The position numbers and the translations under genes are program-made. Source: Qipengyuania aestuarii (GTDB taxonomy: Bacteria > Pseudomonadota > Alphaproteobacteria > Sphingomonadales > Sphingomonadaceae). From it: 64,000 nt of DNA. Of this stretch, positions 8,716 to 17,427 are shown piece by piece. A model generated the notes under the pieces. It made no database searches, was not told where the DNA came from, and was given only the letters and a program-made list of their open reading frames with translations. Every line of letters starts with the position of its first letter. The first letter of the stretch is position 1. Location: NCBI RefSeq assembly GCF_019711535.1, contig NZ_JAIGNP010000001.1, positions 124,001 to 188,000 on the forward strand. Direction: 5' to 3'.

Positions 8716-10473
8716 ACTGCCTGCCGTGCTAGAGCGTAACTTGGGCTTGTAACCGAGCGCGCCGTCTTCTTCGATCTGCAATCGGAATTCGTCGCGCTTT
8801 TCGTGTATTGAAGCGATGACTGGGCCCATCGGTACGCCGATATCGACCAGCACCGCTTCGGACAGTTGCAGCGTCGCCTCCAACGCTTCGGGGACGGCAT
8901 GGCTTGCCCCGGCGCGGTAAAGTTCGGCGGCATGGGCGATGTCGCGCGCGCGCGCGACGATCAGCAGTTCAGGGTATTCGGAGCGAAGCTTGCGAACCAG
9001 GCGCTCCGCCAACACCGGTTCGTCCATGGTGAGTACTACGGCAGTAGCATCTTCCACTCCCAGCCGTTCCAGCGCATCGCCTCGTGCCGCATCACCAAAG
9101 GTCGCACGGTAGCCTTCGCGCTTTGCGTATTCAATGAGATCGGCGTCGGAATCTATGGCTATGTAGGCTTTATCATGCGCCTTAAGCATTTGCGCAACCA
9201 GCCGGCCGACCCGTCCGACGCCCACGATAATGACCTTGCGCTCGCCTTCGTCTTCCGGCGGCAGTTCGGGCGCTGGCTCCACGCGGCGAGCAACAACGCG
9301 ACCAAGCCTGGCGAGAAGCGGAGTTATCGTGAGGCCAATCGCCGTTACGATCTGCCAGAATTGCGCCGTGCCAGGCTGGATCAGCAGCGCGGAACTGGCT
9401 GCTGCCAGTACGATCAGCGTGGTTTCCGAGGGGCTCGCCATCAGAATGCCGGTTTCTGCCGCCGTGCTGCGCCGCGCGCCCATGAGGCGTAGCAGCACGC
9501 CAGTCAGTACCGCCTTAAACGTCAGCACGCCCAACACTGCCGTGGCGATCAGCGCGAAATGTTCGGCAATGGTCGCTAGGTCGATGCTCATGCCGACAGT
9601 GATAAGGAAGATACCCAGCGCGAGGCCTTTGAAAGGCTCCATGATGCTTTCGACTTCGCTGTGATACTCGGTCTCGGCGATGAGCAGACCTGCAATCAGC
9701 GCCCCCACAATGGGCGAGAGGCCGACGGCCGCCGTCGCAAGGCTGGCGCCGATCACCACGAGCATGGCAGCGGCAAGAAACAGTTCGGGACTCTTGGTGC
9801 GGGCAGCCTGTGCGAACAGACGGGGTAGAGCGAAACGACCGGCGATCATCATTACCGCGATCACCGCCGCACCCTGCCACATCGTGGTAAGCAAGCCCTC
9901 CCAGCCTTCAGATGCGGCATTGGGTGCCATCGCGCCAAGAATGAAGACGATCGGCACGATCATGATGTCTTCAAACAGAAGCATCGACAGAGCAGCCCGT
10001 CCAACAGGGCTGGTGCTGCCCGAAATCGGCAGGACGATTGCGGTCGAGGAGAACGCTAATGCAAAGCCTAGCGCCAGCGCGCCGATCCAATATTGTCCCA
10101 TCATTGACAAGATGATGGCAAGGCAAATTCCGCCGATCAGCAGTTCTGCTGCACCAAGGCCAAATACGAGCTTGCGCAGTTGCCAGAGCCGCTTGAACGA
10201 TAATTCCAGCCCGATGGCGAACAGCAGCAGAATGATGCCAAATTCGGCAAATATATCCAGCGCCTCTGGATCGGATATGGTTATGTGCTCAAGCCACGGT
10301 CGCTCAAACACCAACTGGCCGAGCCCATATGGTCCGACTAGGATTCCTATGAGGATGAATCCGATCACAGGTGTGATGCGGAATCGCGTGAAGACGGGTA
10401 TCACCAAGCCCGCTGCGCCAAGGATGACGAGCGCGTCAGAAAGTGCCGGAGATGCCAGTTCGCCCGAAGCCAT
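8713..10473 (-). CDS. Kef-type monovalent cation:proton antiporter (CPA2) with TrkA-N domain
   Basis: A 586-residue CPA2 antiporter. About 12 membrane helices span residues 8-385, with family motifs such as GFILIGILVGPYGLG near residue 40 and a LALGFALAFSSTAIV segment near residue 145. A cytoplasmic RCK/TrkA-N domain with the Rossmann motif VIIVGVGRVGRLVAQML follows at about 410-530. Such proteins (YbaL/KefB/KefC) exchange K+ or Na+ for H+ and are gated by nucleotides or glutathione adducts. The ion cannot be decided from sequence. It lies 51 bases downstream of the GNAT-nitrilase gene on the same strand. Its stop overlaps the -35 box of the next small gene. Confidence 0.9.
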   Translation of the reverse strand: MASGELASPALSDALVILGAAGLVIPVFTRFRITPVIGFILIGILVGPYGLGQLVFERPWLEHITISDPEALDIFAEFGIILLLFAIGLELSFKRLWQLRKLVFGLGAAELLIGGICLAIILSMMGQYWIGALALGFALAFSSTAIVLPISGSTSPVGRAALSMLLFEDIMIVPIVFILGAMAPNAASEGWEGLLTTMWQGAAVIAVMMIAGRFALPRLFAQAARTKSPELFLAAAMLVVIGASLATAAVGLSPIVGALIAGLLIAETEYHSEVESIMEPFKGLALGIFLITVGMSIDLATIAEHFALIATAVLGVLTFKAVLTGVLLRLMGARRSTAAETGILMASPSETTLIVLAAASSALLIQPGTAQFWQIVTAIGLTITPLLARLGRVVARRVEPAPELPPEDEGERKVIIVGVGRVGRLVAQMLKAHDKAYIAIDSDADLIEYAKREGYRATFGDAARGDALERLGVEDATAVVLTMDEPVLAERLVRKLRSEYPELLIVARARDIAHAAELYRAGASHAVPEALEATLQLSEAVLVDIGVPMGPVIASIHEKRDEFRLQIEEDGALGYKPKLRSSTAGS

Positions 10474-10524
10474 GGATGTAGCTTTACTCAGCCAACGTCA
10501 CGAAGTCACGAAGCCTGCCAAATG

Positions 10525-12180
10525 TTAACCCCCGCCCGGTCCAGTGGGGCCAAGGGGCTCGCGGCGAGGGCGAGGCTTACCAGGATGCGCTCCATCCTCA
10601 TCCCACTCGATACGATAGAGGTCGAACCGCCTATCTGCGAGGTTGCGCACGGTCCCTTCTGCACGAGCCCACTGCAAGTCGGCGAGATTGATGTCGCTGA
10701 TAGTAAGTGTCTCGACATTCTCGGTCGCCTCGGCAGCGATCCCGTCACGCGCGAAGGGGAAATCGCAGGGCGTTAGGATGCAGCTTTGGGCATACTGAAT
10801 GTCCATGTTGCCGACATTGGGCAAATTACCGACATTGCCGGAGAGGACCACAAAGCACTGATTCTCAATCGCCCGTGCCTGACCACAATATCTGACGCGA
10901 AGATAGCCTTGCCGGCTGTCGGTACAAAAAGGCACGAAAATGATGCGAGCGCCTTCGTCGGCCAAGCGGCGGGAGAGTTCGGGAAACTCACTATCGTAGC
11001 AAATCTGCACCCCGATCGGCCCACAGTCGGTCTGGATGACCTCGACCTTGTCGCCGCCCTTGATGTTCCACCAATAGCGCTCGTTCGGGGTGGGATGGAT
11101 CTTTTCCTGGGCATGCACCGATCCGTCGCGCAGGCAAACATAGGCGACGTTGTGGATGTCTCCATCGTCCATGCGCGTGGGATGGCTACCAGCAATAATG
11201 TTGATGTTGTAGCGCATTGCCATTTCGGAGATGTCGGCCTGAAGACGCGGCGTATATTCCGAAAGGCGCTCGATTGCTTCGACGGGAGAGAGTTCTTTTT
11301 CCTCGAAACTTAAAAGCATGAGCGTGAAGAGTTCGGGAAATACGATGAAGTCTGATTCGTAGTCGCTTGCCACATCTACGAAATAGGTGACGTGGCGCAT
11401 GAATTCGTTATAGTCTGCGACTTGCCGCGCTTGCAACTGACAGGTCGCTACGCGTACTGCCTCCACCCCTCGTGGAAGGCGTTTCTTTACTGGCTGATCT
11501 CGCTCGACATAGGGGTTGCGCCAGACCATCATCACGGCATTCGCCATGCTGGCCTTATCTTCCGGTAAGTACCCTTCGATCACTCGTTCCGGTTCGAAGC
11601 CATTGGCGAGTTGGAAGCGCAGGACGGGATCATGCAGCTTACCGCCGACGACTTGGTCCAGATAATCCTGCGGGCCTTCGACCTTGCGGCGCAGTCGGCG
11701 ATAATTCGGCATCCGCCCAGCAAAGACGATCCCTGTCAGGTCCTTTTCCTCGGCCAACGCGCGACGTTCTTCATAGAGGCGTCGCCCTATGCGAACACCA
11801 CGCACCTTGGGATCGACGCACATTTCGTATCCATATAGCCAGTCGCCGGTGGGATCGTGCCGGCTGCCGTATCCATTGCCGGTAATTTCGTCCCAGTCAT
11901 GTTCCTGGAATGCCAAGGCTTCCGCAAGCTGCATTGTCGCGCAATAACCGACCACCTCGTCGTCGAGCAGGGCGACGAAGCAGCCTTCTCGGAAGTTGTT
12001 GATCTGCCCTCGGATTTCGCCGTGTGTGTAGGCAGGCATATCCTCGTAAACCCGTCGGACCAGATTCGCGATTCCCGGAATGTCCTTGATCTTGGCATTG
12101 CGAATGTCGAGCCGCTTCTGGCCGAACTTTTCTGAACCCTTGCGGCGAGTTGTACGCTTTTTAGCTGGCTGCTTTGCCAT
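10525..12180 (-). CDS. bifunctional GNAT acetyltransferase / carbon-nitrogen hydrolase
   Basis: A 551-residue fusion. Residues about 23-200 form a GNAT acetyltransferase domain with the acetyl-CoA-binding stretch VDPKVRGVRIGRRLYEERR. Residues about 240-525 form a nitrilase-superfamily amidohydrolase with the complete Glu-Lys-Cys triad: E283 in FPELF, K360 in EKIHPTPNE and C394 in QICYDSEFPE. The architecture is known in bacteria, but the substrate is not established. The N-terminus is strongly basic (KQPAKKRTTRRK). It is separated from icd upstream by a terminator, so it probably has its own promoter in the 106-base gap. Confidence 0.92.
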   Translation of the reverse strand: MAKQPAKKRTTRRKGSEKFGQKRLDIRNAKIKDIPGIANLVRRVYEDMPAYTHGEIRGQINNFREGCFVALLDDEVVGYCATMQLAEALAFQEHDWDEITGNGYGSRHDPTGDWLYGYEMCVDPKVRGVRIGRRLYEERRALAEEKDLTGIVFAGRMPNYRRLRRKVEGPQDYLDQVVGGKLHDPVLRFQLANGFEPERVIEGYLPEDKASMANAVMMVWRNPYVERDQPVKKRLPRGVEAVRVATCQLQARQVADYNEFMRHVTYFVDVASDYESDFIVFPELFTLMLLSFEEKELSPVEAIERLSEYTPRLQADISEMAMRYNINIIAGSHPTRMDDGDIHNVAYVCLRDGSVHAQEKIHPTPNERYWWNIKGGDKVEVIQTDCGPIGVQICYDSEFPELSRRLADEGARIIFVPFCTDSRQGYLRVRYCGQARAIENQCFVVLSGNVGNLPNVGNMDIQYAQSCILTPCDFPFARDGIAAEATENVETLTISDINLADLQWARAEGTVRNLADRRFDLYRIEWDEDGAHPGKPRPRREPLGPTGPGGG

Positions 12181-12212
12181 TAGAACCCCGTCTAAATTTG
12201 TGCGATCCCAAA

Positions 12213-12244
12213 CAAAAAGGGGCCGGCTGCGCGCCGACCCCCAA
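12213..12244 (-). terminator. terminator of icd
   Basis: On the - strand, GGGGTCGGC and GCCGGCCCC pair (one G-T) around a short loop and are followed by TTTTTGTTT. It lies just after the icd stop and before the GNAT-nitrilase start. Confidence 0.8.
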
Positions 12245-12286
12245 TGATCTGGCTTACCCGGATAACGACCCGGAAGCCGCGGGGTT

Positions 12287-13507
12287 TCAGCCCCAGTTTG
12301 CCATTTCCGTTTCCAAGCCTTCGACGATGGCTTGGAAGAACTGCTCGGTCGTCATCCAGCTCTGCTGCGGACCGATGAGAAGGGCGAGATCCTTCGTCAT
12401 CTTTCCACTTTCGACGGTCTTGATGCAGACCTTTTCAAGTGTTTCAGCGAACTTCACCACGTCAGGCGTATTGTCGAACTTGCCGCGGTACATCAAACCG
12501 CGTGTCCAAGCGAAGATACTGGCGATCGGGTTGGTTGAAGTTGCCTTGCCTTCTTGATGCTGGCGATAGTGACGCGTGACAGTACCGTGCGCAGCTTCCG
12601 CTTCCACAGTCTTTCCATCTGGGGTCATCAGTACCGAAGTCATCAGGCCGAGGCTACCGAAGCCCTGCGCCACGATATCCGACTGGACGTCGCCGTCGTA
12701 ATTCTTACAGGCCCAAACGAACTTTCCGTTCCACTTGAGGGCGGCAGCGACCATATCGTCGATCAGACGGTGCTCGTAAGTGAGACCGTGCTTTTCGAAC
12801 TGCTCTTTGTATTCGGCGTCGAACACTTCCTGGAACAGGTCCTTGAAGCGGCCATCGTACTTCTTGAGGATGGTGTTCTTGGTCGACAGATACACCGGCC
12901 ATTTGCGGTCGAGGCCGTAAGCGAAGCTGGCGCGCGCGAAGTCGCGGATGCTGTCGTCGAGGTTGTACATCGCCATGGCGACGCCGGGGCTCTGGAATTC
13001 GAACACGTCGAGGTCAATGTTCTCGCCGTTTTCGCCTTCGAAGACGAGACGCAGCTTGCCGGCGCCGGGGATCAGCGTGTCGGTGGCGCGATATTGGTCC
13101 CCGAAGGCATGACGTCCGACAACAATGGGATCGGTCCAGCCGGGTACAAGACGCGGCACGTTGTCGATCACAATGGGTTCGCGAAAGACCACGCCGCCGA
13201 GAATGTTGCGGATGGTGCCGTTGGGCGAACGCCACATCTTCTTGAGGCCGAATTCCTCGACGCGGGCTTCGTCGGGAGTGATCGTTGCGCACTTCACGCC
13301 GACCCCGTGCTCCTTGATCGCATTGGCCGCGTCGACTGTGATTTGGTCGTCGGTCTCGTCGCGCTTTTCGATCGAGAGGTCGTAATACTTAAGGTCGATA
13401 TCGAGATAGGGAAGGATCAACCGTTCGCGGATCCACTTCCAGATGATCTTCGTCATTTCGTCGCCGTCGAGTTCGACGACCGGGTTGGCTACCTTGATCT
13501 TGGCCAT
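12287..13507 (-). CDS. icd: NADP-dependent isocitrate dehydrogenase
   Basis: A 406-residue TCA-cycle enzyme that oxidatively decarboxylates isocitrate to 2-oxoglutarate. It belongs to the eukaryote-like dimeric subfamily (type II): the start [23 protein letters not shown], the [14 protein letters not shown] segment, [12 protein letters not shown] and the NADP-binding [30 protein letters not shown] are all present, and the length is as usual for this type. It is transcribed from a long intergenic region and ends at a strong terminator. Confidence 0.96.
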   Translation of the reverse strand: MAKIKVANPVVELDGDEMTKIIWKWIRERLILPYLDIDLKYYDLSIEKRDETDDQITVDAANAIKEHGVGVKCATITPDEARVEEFGLKKMWRSPNGTIRNILGGVVFREPIVIDNVPRLVPGWTDPIVVGRHAFGDQYRATDTLIPGAGKLRLVFEGENGENIDLDVFEFQSPGVAMAMYNLDDSIRDFARASFAYGLDRKWPVYLSTKNTILKKYDGRFKDLFQEVFDAEYKEQFEKHGLTYEHRLIDDMVAAALKWNGKFVWACKNYDGDVQSDIVAQGFGSLGLMTSVLMTPDGKTVEAEAAHGTVTRHYRQHQEGKATSTNPIASIFAWTRGLMYRGKFDNTPDVVKFAETLEKVCIKTVESGKMTKDLALLIGPQQSWMTTEQFFQAIVEGLETEMANWG

Positions 13508-14023
13508 GGGTTTCCTGTCTGTTCGAAGTTTGATTGCGCGCGCCTTAGCATAGCTTGCTTTCAGAGCAAGGTGGTGCGATTTTGCGCGTGGCGAACCCGA
13601 TCGCAGCTATATGACTGGCCGCGGCTAACTACTACTCTCTGACGGGACGTTGACCTCGTTCTTTAATTGGTCTGTTTTATTTCGGATTCGCTCGCCGCAG
13701 CTCGGGTGTTCATCACCTGCGTATGATAGGTCGCTGCCAAAAAGAGAGAAATATGATGCAAAAATGCAACGGCGACTTTTCGCGCGTCGTAGCGGGCGTG
13801 ATGAACTGGAACCGCACCGTTTTTCGCTAGTTTGCATCATTGAACTGTGCGATGTTTGCGAGCAGTGAGGAAATTCTCACTAATGACCAGATATTTAAAG
13901 GGCAGTTTGTGAGGCGAATTAGGCCGAATGGGGTTGAACTTATTTGTTTGGTCCGATATTCCGCCGCCTATCAAATCCAAAGGCCCTCGGGTAAGCAGGG
14001 TTAAATTAGGAGTAAGTGTAGAT
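13508..14023. other. 516-base intergenic region between icd and a small secreted peptide
   Basis: Clearly AT-richer than its flanks; the short open frames in it have no ribosome-binding site or recognisable product. It must hold the icd promoter. A perfect 6-bp inverted repeat AGTGAG-GAAATT-CTCACT lies at 13864-13881. A TTGACC with a weak TGTTTT 17 bases later starts near 13650, and a TTGAAC-N17-TATTCC pair precedes the small gene. A small RNA here is possible but nothing proves one. Confidence 0.4.
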
Positions 14024-14254
14024 ATGAAAAAGTTCATCCTTCCTTTTGCTGCAGTGGCTATGGCTGCAACTCCGGTCGTCGCTACGGCCGCTGACGCTCA
14101 GCGTAGCTCGCAGCCGGTTGAAGAAACCTCAGATCTGGCTGGCGGCTCTTCTTTGATTATTGCTGCTCTTGCAGCAGCAGCTGTCATCGCAGGCATCATC
14201 ATTGCTGCTGACGATGATGATGACGATTTCGTTGATGCGCCTGTAAGCGCATAA
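14024..14254 (+). CDS. small secreted or membrane peptide with poly-Asp tail
   Basis: A 76-residue protein starting MKKFILPFAAVAMAATPVV, a clear signal peptide with probable cleavage after ATAADA. The mature part has a short polar stretch, one hydrophobic segment (about residues 40-59, LIIAALAAAAVIAGIIIAA), then six consecutive Asp and a short tail. The frame is open upstream to 13928, but the ATG at 14024 begins the signal peptide and has TAGGAG 12 bases before it. I do not recognise a family. A terminator follows at once, so it is monocistronic. The poly-Asp face might bind cations or the cell surface; that is speculation. Confidence 0.7.
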   Translation: MKKFILPFAAVAMAATPVVATAADAQRSSQPVEETSDLAGGSSLIIAALAAAAVIAGIIIAADDDDDDFVDAPVSA

Positions 14255-14277
14255 GCTTTATCGCGAAAAATTTCTTG

Positions 14278-14310
14278 GGCCGGTTTCGCAACTGCGGGGC
14301 CGGCCTTTTT
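14278..14310 (+). terminator. terminator of the small acidic peptide gene
   Basis: GGCCGG (14278-14283) pairs with CCGGCC (14300-14305), with an inner CGC/GCG pairing, followed by five T residues. Confidence 0.75.
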
Positions 14311-14518
14311 GATTTGGGCGAAGGATTTGCTTCTGATCAAAATTTATTGTTTTTGCGCAGTTTAGGCGTAGGTGCCCATCTCTTTAGAGAAGAGCACTCG
14401 TCGTCAGAGCGGTGCAGTACATCGACGTCAGAAGTTTTCGCGGCCTCGGTTGCTTTGCGCACCAAGCGCTAGATCAAGATCGGTGTGCAATTCAGACTCC
14501 GACTCTTGGAAATTCCGA

Positions 14519-14593
14519 TGGTGGGCGTACCAAGGATTGAACTTGGGACCCCTACGATGTCAACATAGTGCTCTACCACTGAGCTATACGCCC
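14519..14593 (-). tRNA. tRNA-Val (anticodon GAC)
   Basis: A complete cloverleaf on the - strand: acceptor GGGCGTA with TACGCCC, D-arm GCTC/GAGC, anticodon stem CTATG/CGTAG around loop TTGACAT (anticodon GAC), and T-arm CCAAG-TTCAATC-CTTGG. The discriminator A and CCA are encoded. Confidence 0.95.
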
Positions 14594-14666
14594 ACACATC
14601 GAATGAGCCGGCCGGGCCGGTAAGGACGCGCCTTAACGGGAGTGTCACAGGCACGCAAGGCCAATT

Positions 14667-15056
14667 TCAATATATTTGCGCGCTCATTGGTTCGCTCAGC
14701 ACACGTCGCACTTCCAGCACCAGATCGCGAAGGTGAAATGGCTTGGATAAGACCTTCGCGTTGGGTTGTTCGCGGCTTGCTTTAAGACTGACCGCGGCGA
14801 ATCCAGTGATGAACATGATCTTGGTCGAAGGGCTGATCTTATTGCATCGCTGGGCGAGTTCGATGCCGTCCATGCCAGGCATTACGATATCTGAAAGCAA
14901 CAGGTCGTACATCTTGCCTTCGAGCAAAGTTACCGCTTCAGTTCCCCGGTCCACTGAATCCACTTCGAAACCTGCATTTTCCAACGCGCGTTCCAGATAA
15001 AGGCGCATGGCCTCATCATCTTCAGCTAGCAAAATGAGATTCTTGGGATCAGCCAT
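14667..15056 (-). CDS. cpdR: single-domain response regulator CpdR
   Basis: A 129-residue receiver domain without an output domain. Residues LILLAEDDEAMRLYLERALENAG match CpdR of Caulobacter and relatives, as does the DLLLSDIVMPGMDGIELAQ stretch with phospho-acceptor Asp56, and FITGFAAVSLKAS before Lys105 (KPF). In its unphosphorylated state CpdR is a ClpXP adaptor that promotes degradation of CtrA-pathway proteins, and it is controlled by the CckA-ChpT phosphorelay (established in Caulobacter). It is divergent from an N-formylglutamate amidohydrolase, an arrangement I recall from Caulobacter. Confidence 0.9.
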   Translation of the reverse strand: MADPKNLILLAEDDEAMRLYLERALENAGFEVDSVDRGTEAVTLLEGKMYDLLLSDIVMPGMDGIELAQRCNKISPSTKIMFITGFAAVSLKASREQPNAKVLSKPFHLRDLVLEVRRVLSEPMSAQIY

Positions 15057-15230
15057 GGCAATCGTCTTAGATCGAACCTTTTAAAAAAACCACTGCTCAG
15101 GTGGGTAAGGTGATCCAGCCTGACCCGCCTTGTGATGCAGCACGGTGCCTTGGAAGCGATATGGTTCCAATTCCGAGGCATAAATCTCTATGTGTCATGT
15201 TTGACCGCCTCTTTTGGAGCGAAATGCAAT

Positions 15231-16169
15231 ATGTTGAACACGAATGCCTTAGAAGCAATCGCGATGGAGGTTGGTGGCCGTATTTCGCAGGTAAACCAAC
15301 CGGCTTTTCGCTATTCTTCCGTAGGTGCCGCGTTAATTCCGGTCGTTCTGTCTGTCCCTCACGCCGGACGTCTTTATCCTGACTCCCTAATCAAAAAGAT
15401 GCGCGATCCTGAACCTTCAAGACTTAAGCTGGAAGATAGGATGGTCGATAAGCTCGCAATCGCGATTGCTCAACACACGGGGGCCGCAATTCTCATAGCC
15501 GATGCCCCACGAGCCATGATCGACCTTAACCGGGATGTAGATGACGTCGACTGGGGAATGGTAAGTGACAAGGCTGAGGAGCCGCGACCTGCGACCCCGG
15601 CAAGACGGAGAGCAAGGAATGGGCTAGGTCTTGTCCCCCGCCGCCTGGGCAGGGAAGAGATATGGAATTCCCCACTCGCAATGGATGAACTCTCAAACCG
15701 GATAGCAGAAATTCATCGTCCTTATCATGACCGGTTGAACGAGATGCTCAAAGGCACGCGAGATAGGTTTGGGTGCGCGGCGCTGATCGATCTTCATTCA
15801 ATGCCTCCTTTGCCAAGGATGCATGACAATTTTCCACCTATCGAATTCGTCCTTGGCGATCGATTCGGAGGCAGTTGCCATGGTGAGATTTTGGATTCGG
15901 TTGAGCTGTTCTTCCGACAAGCGCGTCGCCATCTTGTTCGTAACAGGCCCTACGCAGGCGGTTACGTTCTCGATAGGCACGGGAACCCCAATTGCATGAT
16001 CCAGGCATTTCAACTGGAAATCTGCCGGTCAATCTACCTTGACGCTGAGTTTGCGAATTTGACCAGCCATGCCGATCAGCTTGTAACACTGCTTACCCAA
16101 ATGGTGCGGGAGGTGGCTGAGCGAACAATCATGCTAGGCTGCCCTCCTGGACTCGAAGCAGCGCAATAA
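15231..16169 (+). CDS. N-formylglutamate amidohydrolase family protein
   Basis: A 312-residue protein of the FGase (HutG-like) family, which hydrolyses N-formylglutamate or similar N-acyl amino acids. Family motifs seen are VVLSVPHAGRLYPD near the N-terminus, DAPRAMIDLNRD, EIHRPYHDRLNEM, ALIDLHSMPPLP, and GGYVLDRHGNPNCMIQAFQLEICRS. The frame is open to 15132, but the ATG at 15231 is the most plausible start (GGAG 12 bases upstream); an in-frame ATG at 15264 is the alternative. There is no hut operon nearby, so the physiological substrate is uncertain. Its end carries the A-run that serves as the T-tract of the convergent terminator. Confidence 0.88.
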   Translation: MLNTNALEAIAMEVGGRISQVNQPAFRYSSVGAALIPVVLSVPHAGRLYPDSLIKKMRDPEPSRLKLEDRMVDKLAIAIAQHTGAAILIADAPRAMIDLNRDVDDVDWGMVSDKAEEPRPATPARRRARNGLGLVPRRLGREEIWNSPLAMDELSNRIAEIHRPYHDRLNEMLKGTRDRFGCAALIDLHSMPPLPRMHDNFPPIEFVLGDRFGGSCHGEILDSVELFFRQARRHLVRNRPYAGGYVLDRHGNPNCMIQAFQLEICRSIYLDAEFANLTSHADQLVTLLTQMVREVAERTIMLGCPPGLEAAQ

Positions 16170-16199
16170 AAAACTACCTCGTGCATTTGCACGAGGTAG
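16168..16199 (-). terminator. terminator of the M48 peptidase gene
   Basis: An 11-bp perfect stem (16174-16184 with 16189-16199) with an ATTT loop. On the - strand it is followed by a TTTTTTATT run that overlaps the stop codon of the convergent hydrolase. The + side has no T-run. Confidence 0.8.
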
Positions 16200-16366
16200 C
16201 CAAGGTTCAGGGAGGTGGCGCGAAAAGATCGCGCCGCAACCGGGCCCGTCATGAGGGGAAAACGACCCCGGCTTTTCATAAGTAAGCACTACAAAGCGTG
16301 GTTCAATATCAACCGCCCACACGACATGCGGATTATCGCAAGTAGGGGCCACTCTGACCGCGTCGA

Positions 16367-17410
16367 TCAGATTTCGTTCAAAAGCGGCTTGAAGTGGATA
16401 CGCCAATCCACCCGCGCATCACCGGTGTGCGACCTGATCCGATTCACTGCTTCGACTTGAGTTTGGATCAGAGAAACGCGTTCATCCCAGCCGTCATGGC
16501 TACGACTGCGGAAAATGCCTCCCGAATGGCGTGGTCCGTATCTTTGCATCATGCGACTAGCAGCCCCCGGGTCATACCCGGCATTCGCCAGAAGCCAAGG
16601 CATCAAGCGATCGGCATCTCGTTCGGAATTGCGGCCACGGTTTCCGGAGCGGCCGTTTTCAATCAAGAATTCAATGTGGTTCAGAACATTGTGCGCCATT
16701 TCGTGAGCCAGAACGGCAGCCAATTCATCATCGCTATACGCTAGACCCGGAAATCGGTCTCCCACCAGAATACGAGTGCCATCTGCCAGAGCGCTGTCAC
16801 TCTTCGATAGCAATTCCACTTGGGACTTGCAGACCTTCGCAACCTCAAGATCGGCACGTTGAACACCCGTATCTGAAGAAGACCATTCTACTGTTACGCT
16901 TCCACTGCTGGCGGATGCAGATATCTTGCGTCTGATGTCGAGCGCACGCCGCCAGGTCTCCTCCAGATCTGGCTGAAAGGAAACGACTGGCTGTCCATCA
17001 ATCGCGATAATCGTATCATTGATTTTAATGCCGGCAACGGATGCAGGTGAATAGGGGGCGACAGCCTGAACGCCGATATCGCCAACCAATCCGAACTCTT
17101 CTCTGACCCGATTGGCGTCGTCGTACGCTCCAGCGTCGTGGATCAAGAAACCGAGTGTTGGTTCCGTCCGGTCGCAGTAAGGCGCATTCGCCGATGCCAG
17201 GCGGTACCCTATTTCATAAAGCCGGACTTCTTTGTCCTGAAATGTTTGTAGCGGCGATGCCAAGGAGGCGCTCGCTCTACCCGGTCCGCCCATTGCTGGG
17301 TTGCAGGCTGCGATCAGAACCAGCGCAGGCAGAATCAATAACCGGTGACCCGAACGCGTCCCTGATAGCCGAAGCAGGCCAAGAGGGCGGGAAATCTGAC
17401 GTCGGGTCAC
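16367..17410 (-). CDS. M48-family metallopeptidase lipoprotein with PDZ domain
   Basis: A 347-residue envelope protease. The N-terminus has a hydrophobic core LLILPALVLIAAC, a lipobox with Cys36. A PDZ-like domain covers about residues 105-190 (VQAVAPYSPASVAGIKINDTIIAIDGQPV). The zinc-peptidase motif HEMAH lies at 236-240, with the third-ligand motif SERDADRLMPWLL at 262-273. Such proteins act in periplasmic or outer-membrane protein quality control (BepA/LoiP type). It follows the SapC-family gene by 17 bases on the same strand, so the two probably form an operon ending at the 16168-16199 terminator. Confidence 0.88.
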   Translation of the reverse strand: MTRRQISRPLGLLRLSGTRSGHRLLILPALVLIAACNPAMGGPGRASASLASPLQTFQDKEVRLYEIGYRLASANAPYCDRTEPTLGFLIHDAGAYDDANRVREEFGLVGDIGVQAVAPYSPASVAGIKINDTIIAIDGQPVVSFQPDLEETWRRALDIRRKISASASSGSVTVEWSSSDTGVQRADLEVAKVCKSQVELLSKSDSALADGTRILVGDRFPGLAYSDDELAAVLAHEMAHNVLNHIEFLIENGRSGNRGRNSERDADRLMPWLLANAGYDPGAASRMMQRYGPRHSGGIFRSRSHDGWDERVSLIQTQVEAVNRIRSHTGDARVDWRIHFKPLLNEI

Positions 17411-17427
17411 CGGCTAACTTCAATAAA

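Noticed and set aside
13808..13832. EcfG-like GGAAC-N16-AGTT in the icd upstream gap.
   Set aside because: Imperfect -10 and nearly 200 bases from any gene.
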